Assembly (NCBI GenBank): GCA_028293055.1
Contig: JAQGLD010000182.1
Location: 1-5,326 of the forward strand
Length of the DNA: 5,326 nucleotides
Direction: 5' to 3'
Origin: Alphaproteobacteria bacterium
Lineage (GTDB): Bacteria; Pseudomonadota; Alphaproteobacteria; Sphingomonadales; Sphingomonadaceae
In this document: piece by piece, positions 1 through 3,945 of the stretch
Numbering within the stretch: position 1 is the first letter of the stretch
Layout: each line of letters starts with the position of its first letter
The notes under the pieces: model-generated
The model's input: only the letters and a program-made list of their open reading frames with translations
What the model was told of the DNA's origin: nothing
Databases searched by the model: none
Position numbers and translations under genes: made by a program

Positions 1-36
1 CTTGAACGGCTTGATGATCGCTTCGATTTTCTTCAA
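1..36 (-). CDS. glnB: P-II family nitrogen regulatory protein, N-terminal 12 codons only (truncated by window edge)
   Basis: Read on the minus strand from 36 down to 1, the codons give (M)KKIEAIIKPFK, which is the highly conserved start of P-II signal proteins. P-II proteins are small cytoplasmic trimers that bind ATP/ADP and 2-oxoglutarate, are often uridylylated on the T-loop, and control glutamine synthetase, NtrB/NtrC and ammonium transport. The start codon is TTG at 36-34. It is supported by an AAGGA Shine-Dalgarno at 49-45 with an 8-base spacer, and by the match of the next residues to the family start. An in-frame GTG at 57-55 would add seven residues (VRIRIRR) absent from the family. 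The KKIEAIIKPFK form is closer to GlnB than to many GlnK sequences, but 12 residues cannot separate the paralogues. The T-loop and the downstream neighbour (glnA or amtB would decide) are outside the window. The gene diverges from rplM. Confidence 0.82.
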   Translation of the reverse strand, partial: MKKIEAIIKPFK

Positions 37-44
37 CCGGCGAA

Positions 45-49
45 TCCTT
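45..49 (-). promoter_or_regulatory. Shine-Dalgarno AAGGA for the TTG start of the P-II gene
   Basis: On the minus strand AAGGA lies 8 bases before TTG at 36-34. This site decides the start: it makes the rare TTG codon plausible and argues against the in-frame GTG at 57-55, which lies upstream of the SD. Confidence 0.7.
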
Positions 50-121
50 ATGCGCACTGCTGCATCGCAGCATAACTATGTTGCACTCGGGCGCAAGCGC
101 CGTCGCTCAAAAATCGCTGGC

Positions 122-133
122 TTGGGATCCCAA
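122..133. repeat. Perfect 12-bp palindrome TTGGGATCCCAA
   Basis: TTGGGATCCCAA is identical on both strands. The symmetry continues outward as GC (120-121) against GC (135-136) if A134 is bulged. It lies between the P-II gene and the first rplM promoter candidate, where an operator would be expected. No regulator is recognised for it. A perfect 12-mer palindrome is expected about once per 4 kb by chance, so its position in the regulatory gap is suggestive only. Confidence 0.4.
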
Positions 134-164
134 AGCTACGAACGAGGGCGAGGCGGTAAAAGGG

Positions 165-192
165 TTGGCTAGCGAAATCTGGCAGGTATTAT
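165..192 (+). promoter_or_regulatory. Candidate sigma70 promoter P1 for rplM-rpsI
   Basis: TTGGCT (165-170) matches the -35 consensus at 4 of 6 positions. TATTAT (187-192) matches the -10 at 5 of 6, with a 16-base spacer. Transcription would start near 199 and give a leader of about 145 bases before rplM. The -10 sits inside an AGGTA-N6-TACCT dyad (184-199). This is the better of the two candidates by -10 quality. It is an inference from sequence only. Confidence 0.42.
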
Positions 193-221
193 TTTACCTC
201 TCGTCAGATGCCCTGTTTTCC

Positions 222-250
222 TTGACTTATCGGGTCTCCACTGTCATTTG
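222..250 (+). promoter_or_regulatory. Candidate promoter P2 for rplM-rpsI (good -35, poor -10)
   Basis: TTGACT (222-227) is a 5 of 6 match to the -35 box, and strong TTGAC boxes are typical of growth-rate genes in alphaproteobacteria. The expected -10 window around 244-250 reads TCATTTG, a weak match. Alphaproteobacterial -10 boxes are loosely conserved, so this could be the main promoter or a chance match. Transcription from here would start near 257, just before the leader hairpin at 262. Confidence 0.33.
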
Positions 251-261
251 GCCGTTCGTGA

Positions 262-296
262 GCGCCGCCCCCTTTGCTCTTGGCATCGGGCGGCGC
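262..296 (+). promoter_or_regulatory. Strong hairpin in the rplM 5' leader
   Basis: GCGCCGCCC (262-270) and GGGCGGCGC (288-296) are perfect 9-bp complements around a 17-base loop. The stem is all G/C and is followed by GGTTCGTTTTC (297-307), a broken U-rich run. It could therefore be a leader structure or a weak attenuator. It lies downstream of both promoter candidates, so it should be in the mRNA. A ribosomal-protein operon is a natural place for such control, because E. coli L13 represses its own rplM-rpsI mRNA at the leader. Here the link is inferred from position and not from matching structure. Confidence 0.5.
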
Positions 297-297
297 G

Positions 298-330
298 GTT
301 CGTTTTCAGCTGAGGGCTATACCCTCGAAC
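298..330 (+). promoter_or_regulatory. Second leader hairpin directly before the rplM ribosome binding site
   Basis: GAGGG (312-316) pairs with CCCTC (322-326) around the loop CTATA. Farther out, GTTCG (298-302) pairs with CGAAC (326-330), sharing C326. The structure ends one base before the SD GGAG at 331-334. Its folding, or a protein bound to it, could affect ribosome entry. This is the position of the L13 operator in E. coli, but no sequence match to that operator is claimed. Confidence 0.4.
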
Positions 331-343
331 GGAGTTGGGGCCC

Positions 344-823
344 ATGAAGGCGCTGATGAAGACCACCAAGTCGGCCAAGCCGGCCGAAGTGGAGAAGAAG
401 TGGCATCTGATCGATGCCGATGGCCTGGTCGTTGGGCGTCTCGCTTCGATCGTCGCCAACATCCTGCGCGGCAAGCACAAGCCGAGCTACACCCCGCATG
501 TCGATTGCGGCGACCATGTCGTCGTGATCAACGCGGACAAGGTTCGGTTCACCGGCAAGAAGCTGCAGGACAAGATCTACTACCGCCACACCGGCTATGC
601 CGGCGGAATCAAGGGCGTTGCCGCTGGCAAGATCCTCGAGGGCCGCTTCCCGGAGCGCATCCTCGAGAAAGCGGTCGAGCGGATGATCCCGCGCGGCCCG
701 CTCGGGCGCGACCAGATGCGTGCCCTTCACCTCTATAATGGCACCGAGCATCCGCACGGCGGCCAGAGCCCCGAAACTCTCGATGTCGCGGGCATGAACC
801 GCAAGAACAAGGTGGGTGCCTGA
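344..823 (+). CDS. rplM: 50S ribosomal protein L13
   Basis: L13 (uL13) binds 23S rRNA early in large-subunit assembly. The 159-residue product carries the family landmarks in order: [16 protein letters not shown] (20-35), [16 protein letters not shown] (42-57), [13 protein letters not shown] (61-73), [12 protein letters not shown] (79-90), and the signature region [20 protein letters not shown] (111-130) followed by YNGTEHPH. It is longer than the 142-residue E. coli protein by a few residues at the N-terminus ([10 protein letters not shown]) and by a basic C-terminal tail (MNRKNKVGA). I chose ATG at 344 because GGAG at 331-334 lies 9 bases upstream. The TTG at 335 is too close to that SD, and ATG at 356 would have a 21-base spacer. 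The stop overlaps the rpsI start (TGATG), so the two are co-translated. Regulation is probably through the structured leader. Confidence 0.97.
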   Translation: MKALMKTTKSAKPAEVEKKWHLIDADGLVVGRLASIVANILRGKHKPSYTPHVDCGDHVVVINADKVRFTGKKLQDKIYYRHTGYAGGIKGVAAGKILEGRFPERILEKAVERMIPRGPLGRDQMRALHLYNGTEHPHGGQSPETLDVAGMNRKNKVGA

Positions 824-1386
824 TGTCCGATACCCGTCAATCGCTTTCCGATCTCGCCGCGCTGACCGGCGCACCGGTGGCTGCTCCGGCCCCGGCCCCT
901 GCGCCTGCCGCCGACGCCTCCCCGGAAGCCGAGGCGCCCGCCGCCCCGGTCGAGCCGGCCGCTCCGACGATGCCGCTGCGCGAGCAGCAGATCGACAAGC
1001 AGGGCCGCGCTTATGCCACGGGCCGCCGCAAGGACGCCGTCGCCCGCGTCTGGCTGAAGCCCGGCTCCGGCAAGATCCTGGTCAACGGCCGCGATCAGAC
1101 CGTCTATTTCGCGCGTCCGACGCTTCGCCTGGTGATCAACCAGCCGTTCGACGTGGCCGAGCGCCGCGAGCAATATGATGTCGTCTGCACCGTCGCCGGC
1201 GGCGGCCTTTCCGGCCAGGCCGGAGCGGTCAAGCACGGCATCAGCCAGGCGCTGACCCGGTACGAGCCGGCGCTTCGCGCGGTGGTCAAGTCGGCAGGCT
1301 TCCTGACCCGCGATCCGCGCGTCGTCGAGCGCAAGAAGTATGGCCGGGCCAAGGCTCGCCGCAGCTTCCAGTTCTCGAAGCGCTGA
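823..1386 (+). CDS. rpsI: 30S ribosomal protein S9 with Pro/Ala-rich N-terminal extension
   Basis: S9 (uS9) sits in the head of the small subunit, and its C-terminal Lys-Arg tail reaches the P-site tRNA. The conserved domain runs from about residue 60 to 187: [20 protein letters not shown] (61-80), KILVNGRD (84-91), the family signature [19 protein letters not shown] (126-144), [20 protein letters not shown] (161-180), and the invariant end QFSKR. The protein has 187 residues, against about 130 in E. coli. The surplus is an N-terminal extension of some 58 residues, with [10 protein letters not shown] at 21-30 and more Ala/Pro/Glu to residue 49, likely disordered. The ATG at 823 overlaps the rplM stop, with AAGGTGG at 809-815 seven bases upstream. 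A shorter start at Met50 lacks a comparable SD. An intrinsic terminator follows 20 bases after the stop. Confidence 0.97.
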   Translation: MSDTRQSLSDLAALTGAPVAAPAPAPAPAADASPEAEAPAAPVEPAAPTMPLREQQIDKQGRAYATGRRKDAVARVWLKPGSGKILVNGRDQTVYFARPTLRLVINQPFDVAERREQYDVVCTVAGGGLSGQAGAVKHGISQALTRYEPALRAVVKSAGFLTRDPRVVERKKYGRAKARRSFQFSKR

Positions 1387-1405
1387 TCCAGCCACTCTTC
1401 AAGAC

Positions 1406-1437
1406 AAGGGGCGGTCCGGAAACGGGCCGCCCTTTTT
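1406..1437 (+). terminator. Intrinsic terminator of the rplM-rpsI operon
   Basis: GGGCGGTCCG (1409-1418) pairs with CGGGCCGCCC (1423-1432), ten pairs including one G-U, around a GAAA tetraloop (1419-1422). TTTTT (1433-1437) follows directly and can also pair with AAG at 1406-1408. Stem, GNRA loop and U-run are all canonical. It separates the ribosomal operon from the methyltransferase. Confidence 0.93.
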
Positions 1438-1510
1438 CGTTACCGACCGGCGGCGCGTTTGACCGCAAGAATCGGGTAGGCGCAGGCCCTCCCTGGGCTA
1501 TGCGCCGCGC

Positions 1511-2320
1511 ATGAAAGATCGCGATTACGTCCTCGGGACGCAGGATGAGGAAATCGAGCGGCTCGGGCTCCAGCACCGAGTCTGGCGCCAGCAAATGCTC
1601 GCTGGGTTCCGGCGAGCAGGGATCGGGCCGGACAAGTGCGTCGTCGACGTCGGCGCCGGGCCGGGCTTCGCGGCCGTCGACCTCGCCGAGATCGTCGGGG
1701 CTTCGGGCCGGGTCGTTGCGCTCGAGCGGTCGCGGCGGTTCCTCGATGCGCTCGAGTCCCGATCTGCAAGCCTCGGGCTCCGCAATGTCGAGGCGCGCGA
1801 GCAGGACGTCGCCGAGCAGGATTTCGGCGAGGCCTTCGCCGATTCGAGCTGGTGCCGCTGGCTCCTTTCGTTCGTCTCCGACCCGAAGCGGACCGTCGGC
1901 CATGTCGCCCGAGCCATCAAGCCCGGCGGCACCGCCCTGTTCCACGAATATGGCGATTACGGCGCCTGGCGCACGCTGCCGCCGGACCCCGTTGTCGAAC
2001 GATTCCGCACCCTGGTGATGCAGAGCTGGCGCGATTCCGGCGGCGAGCCCGACATCGCCCTTCATCTGCCTTCATGGCTAGAGGCGGAAGGGCTGGAGGT
2101 CGTCTCGGTGAGGCCGATGATCGAGACCGTGCAACGCGATGACTTCGTCTGGCAATGGCCTGCGGCATTCATGGCGACCGGAGCGCTGCGTCTAGCCGAG
2201 CTCGGCTATGTCGACGCGGCCGAGGCGCAATGCATGGCGAATGCGCTCGATCGGTTGCCGACAGGCGCCTGGATGACGACTCCGCTGGTGCTGGAGATCA
2301 TCGCTCGCAAACCGGATTAG
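1511..2320 (+). CDS. Class I SAM-dependent methyltransferase, substrate unknown
   Basis: The 269-residue protein has a Rossmann-type methyltransferase core. Motif I is VVDVGAGPGF (44-53), which binds the methionine part of S-adenosylmethionine. The acidic end of strand 2 is VVALERS (68-74), with E72 expected to hold the ribose. The post-II region ARAIKPGGTALFHEY (133-147) matches the usual LKPGG turn before strand 5. Residues 1-30 (YVLGTQDEEIERLGLQHRVWR) form an N-terminal helical cap often seen in small-molecule methyltransferases. Residues 150-269 form a C-terminal substrate-binding part that I do not recognise. No signal peptide or membrane segment is seen, so it is probably cytoplasmic. 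ATG at 1511 has no good Shine-Dalgarno; the preceding bases are GGGCTATGCGCCGCGC. The gene stands alone behind the rpsI terminator, and its neighbours do not reveal a substrate. Confidence 0.88.
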   Translation: MKDRDYVLGTQDEEIERLGLQHRVWRQQMLAGFRRAGIGPDKCVVDVGAGPGFAAVDLAEIVGASGRVVALERSRRFLDALESRSASLGLRNVEAREQDVAEQDFGEAFADSSWCRWLLSFVSDPKRTVGHVARAIKPGGTALFHEYGDYGAWRTLPPDPVVERFRTLVMQSWRDSGGEPDIALHLPSWLEAEGLEVVSVRPMIETVQRDDFVWQWPAAFMATGALRLAELGYVDAAEAQCMANALDRLPTGAWMTTPLVLEIIARKPD

Positions 2321-2382
2321 AGCAGCGCCACAGTGACGAACCCGGTAAGTTGGGCGACCCGGCGTCCGTCCGGCCGTTCTGG

Positions 2383-3372
2383 TCAGAGGTTCAGTGCAGC
2401 CATGCTCTGCGCCTGATAGCGCTGTCCAGAGGCGGCGCCCGGCGGAAGGATGCGGTCGATCCGTTCGAGATCCGCCTCGCTCAGGCGAACATCGAGCGCG
2501 CCGATATTCTCGTCGAGATATTTGCGCCGCTTGGTTCCCGGGATCGGCACCAGATCCTCCCCCTGCGCGAGCACCCAGGCGAGCGCGAGCTGGGCGGCAG
2601 TGCAGCCTTTCTCTTCGGCCATGCGCTCGATTTCCTCGACCAAGGCGAGGTTGCGATCGAAATTCTCGCCGGTGAAACGCGGATGGTTGCGGCGATAATC
2701 GTCCTCCGGAAAATCCTCCGGCGTGCGGAACCGGCCGGTGAGGAAGCCTCTGCCGAGCGGGCTGTAGGGAACGAAGCCGATGCCGAGCTCGCGCACCGTC
2801 GCCAGCAATTCATCCTCGGGTTCGCGGCTCCACAGCGAATATTCGGTCTGCAGGGCGGTGATCGGGTGGACAATGTGGGCGCGGCGGACCGTGGCCGGGG
2901 CGGCCTCGCTGAGGCCGAGATAGCGAACCTTGCCCTCCGTCACGAGCTCGGCCATCGCGCCGACCGTTTCCTCGATCGCAACCTTGGGATCGACTCGGTG
3001 CTGATAATAGAGGTCGATCGCATCGACCCCCAGGCGCCGCAGGCTCGCTTCGCAGGCCGAACGGACATAGTCCGGAGTGCCGCAGACGCCGCCGAAGCTT
3101 CCGTCGGCTCCGCGGACATTGCCGAATTTGGTGGCGAGGAAGACGGTATCGCGGCGCCCGGCAATGGCGCGGCCGACCAGCTCCTCGTTGCGCCCGACCC
3201 CGTACATGTCGGCGGTGTCGAGGAAGTCGATGCCGCACTCCAGCGCATGATGGATGGTGGCGATCGATTCGGAATCGTCGCGGGCGCCATAGAATTCGGA
3301 CATACCCATGCAGCCGAGGCCGATCGCGGAGACTCTGGGGCCGTCGCGGCCCAACTGGCGTGTCGGTATCAT
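2383..3372 (-). CDS. Aldo/keto reductase (NADPH-dependent, AKR superfamily)
   Basis: The 329-residue TIM-barrel oxidoreductase is full length for the family. It should reduce aldehydes or ketones to alcohols with NADPH, but the substrate is not evident. The catalytic tetrad is visible: D52 and Y57 in FLDTADMYG (50-58), K82 in LATKFG (79-84) and H125 in YYQHRVD (122-128). The N-terminal [20 protein letters not shown], the cofactor-binding [14 protein letters not shown], and the C-terminal [14 protein letters not shown], which contacts the NADPH phosphate, resemble the AKR13/YakC-like group; I offer that subgroup as likely only. The ATG at 3372-3370 has AGGAG at 3384-3380 with a 7-base spacer. 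The gene is convergent with the methyltransferase; the 62 bases between the stops show no clear terminator. It diverges from the BlaI-type gene, so co-regulation is possible but unproven. Confidence 0.95.
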   Translation of the reverse strand: MIPTRQLGRDGPRVSAIGLGCMGMSEFYGARDDSESIATIHHALECGIDFLDTADMYGVGRNEELVGRAIAGRRDTVFLATKFGNVRGADGSFGGVCGTPDYVRSACEASLRRLGVDAIDLYYQHRVDPKVAIEETVGAMAELVTEGKVRYLGLSEAAPATVRRAHIVHPITALQTEYSLWSREPEDELLATVRELGIGFVPYSPLGRGFLTGRFRTPEDFPEDDYRRNHPRFTGENFDRNLALVEEIERMAEEKGCTAAQLALAWVLAQGEDLVPIPGTKRRKYLDENIGALDVRLSEADLERIDRILPPGAASGQRYQAQSMAALNL

Positions 3373-3501
3373 GTCGTAGCTCCTGCATATTGGTTTTCGC
3401 GCTCAACCCACGACACGCGGCTTGCGCCTCAAAATTCCTCGCCTGGAATGCGAAACGAGAATTTCCTTCGACGAAGGCCCTGCTGGCGCCGACCAACCGA
3501 C

Positions 3502-3531
3502 TTGCATCCTGCTACAAATGTGGCATGTTAC
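3502..3531 (+). promoter_or_regulatory. Candidate promoter of the BlaI-M56 operon
   Basis: Two readings are possible. An extended -10, TGC followed by TACAAA (3510-3518, hexamer 4 of 6), would start transcription near 3525 without needing a good -35. Alternatively TTGCAT (3502-3507) with TGTTAC (3526-3531) and an 18-base spacer would start near 3538. In either case the operators cover the -10 or the start point, as expected for repression by steric block. Confidence 0.38.
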
Positions 3532-3542
3532 AGGTGTAGCAG
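3509..3542. promoter_or_regulatory. Paired BlaI/MecI/CopY-type operators
   Basis: Site 1 is GCTACAAATGTGGC (3511-3524), containing TACAAATGTG, one base from the TACAAATGTA core known for BlaI/MecI operators. Site 2 is TGTTACAGGTGTAGCA (3526-3541), containing a perfect TACA-GG-TGTA, the form of the CopY box. The centres are 16 bp apart. The outer halves CTGCTACA (3509-3516) and TGTAGCAG (3535-3542) are also a perfect 8-bp inverted repeat. The element sits 29 bases before a BlaI-family gene, so autorepression is the natural reading. That this repressor binds here is an inference from family knowledge and position. Confidence 0.72.
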
Positions 3543-3570
3543 CCGGACGGGCAGTGGAAAGCGAGTCGCG

Positions 3571-3945
3571 ATGATCGAAGGCCTGCCGCGCCGCGAGCGC
3601 GAAATATTCGAATTGCTGTGCAGCGCCGGCGAAGCGACCGCCGCCGAGGTGCGCGGGGCGATGGCCGATGCCCCGAGCCATTCCGCGGTGCGTACCCTGC
3701 TCGCCAGGCTCGAAGGCAAGGGCATGATCCGCCACCGGGTGGCCGACCAGGCCTATGTCTACACCCCGGTGCCGCAAGCTTCGAAGGTCCGCGAATCGGC
3801 GCTTCGCCAGGTGGTGAAGACCTTCTTCAACGGCTCTGCGGCGAGCGCCGCGACGGCATTGCTCGGTCTTACCAAATCACTCGATCCCAAGGAGCTGGAA
3901 GCCCTCCAGCGCGCGATCGACGAAGCAAGGGAGCGCAGGTCATGA
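3571..3945 (+). CDS. BlaI/MecI/CopY family transcriptional repressor
   Basis: The 124-residue protein has the size and form of BlaI/MecI repressors, dimeric winged-helix proteins that bind TACA-N2-TGTA dyads and are lost when a partner membrane peptidase is activated. LPRREREIFELL (5-16) is the usual first helix. ATAAEVRGAM (22-31) begins the helix-turn-helix, and SHSAVRTLLARLEGKGMIRH (36-55) is the recognition helix and start of the wing, ending in AYVYTPV. Residues 70-124 form the helical dimerisation part. The cleavage site known for staphylococcal BlaI (Asn-Phe) cannot be placed with confidence; FFNGSA at 85-90 is only a loose resemblance. ATG at 3571 has a weak SD (GAG at 3563-3565), but it fits the family start and lies beyond the operators. 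The stop overlaps the next start as ATGA, so the two are co-translated. A blaI symbol is withheld because no beta-lactam link is shown. Confidence 0.93.
   Translation: MIEGLPRREREIFELLCSAGEATAAEVRGAMADAPSHSAVRTLLARLEGKGMIRHRVADQAYVYTPVPQASKVRESALRQVVKTFFNGSAASAATALLGLTKSLDPKELEALQRAIDEARERRS

Larger units (their letters stand above)
37..343. other. Divergent intergenic region between the P-II gene and rplM
   Basis: This 307-base gap holds no gene I can support. The frames open here encode low-complexity protein without family features and overlap the regulatory elements. From left to right it contains the P-II gene SD (45-49), a TGCTGC/GCAGCA dyad (58-72), a GGCGC-AA-GCGCC dyad (90-101), a perfect 12-bp palindrome (122-133), two candidate promoters pointing to rplM (165-192 and 222-250), a dyad over the first -10 (184-199), and two RNA hairpins in the rplM leader (262-296 and 298-330). 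No convincing sigma70 or sigma54 promoter for the P-II gene was found; CATAGT at 80-75 on the minus strand is a weak -10 without a good -35. Confidence 0.7.
3373..3570. other. Divergent regulatory region between aldo/keto reductase and BlaI-type repressor
   Basis: This 198-base gap holds the reductase SD (3380-3384), a cluster of overlapping dyads at 3432-3477 and the BlaI-type operators at 3509-3542. The dyads are AAATTC/TCG (3432-3441) with CGA/GAATTT (3456-3464), ATTCC-N6-GGAAT (3434-3449), and a perfect 13-bp CCTTCG-A-CGAAGG (3465-3477). No strong sigma70 promoter for the reductase is visible. The minus-strand AATATG near 3391-3386 is too close to the SD to be a normal -10. Confidence 0.6.

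Noticed and set aside
82..95. NtrC-like site TGCAC-TCGG-GCGCA upstream of the P-II gene
   Set aside because: The NtrC consensus needs TGCAC and GTGCA ends in a 17-bp frame. Here the frame is 14 bp and the right half is GCGCA. No sigma54 box (TGGCAC-N5-TTGC) was found on either strand nearby.
335..343. TTG at 335 as the start of L13
   Set aside because: It lies directly after GGAG (331-334) with no spacer, while ATG at 344 has a 9-base spacer and gives the usual sphingomonad-like N-terminus.
78..347. 89-residue plus-strand frame in the P-II/rplM gap
   Set aside because: It has no SD and no recognisable family features, and it covers the promoter, hairpins and rplM SD.
2321..2382. Possible bidirectional terminator between the methyltransferase and the aldo/keto reductase
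   Set aside because: Only short CCGG repeats are present. There is no stem of useful length and no T-run on either strand.
2155..3570. Very long plus-strand open frame that runs in frame into the BlaI-type repressor and would give a 596-residue fusion
   Set aside because: It is antisense to the well-supported aldo/keto reductase and also overlaps the methyltransferase 3' end. Its translation has no family features until residue 473, where the normal repressor start lies. Long antisense frames are common in GC-rich DNA.
3655..3945. Staphylococcal-type BlaI cleavage site (Asn-Phe) in the repressor
   Set aside because: No Asn-Phe pair exists in the right region. FFNGSA has the reverse order, so no cleavage site is claimed.
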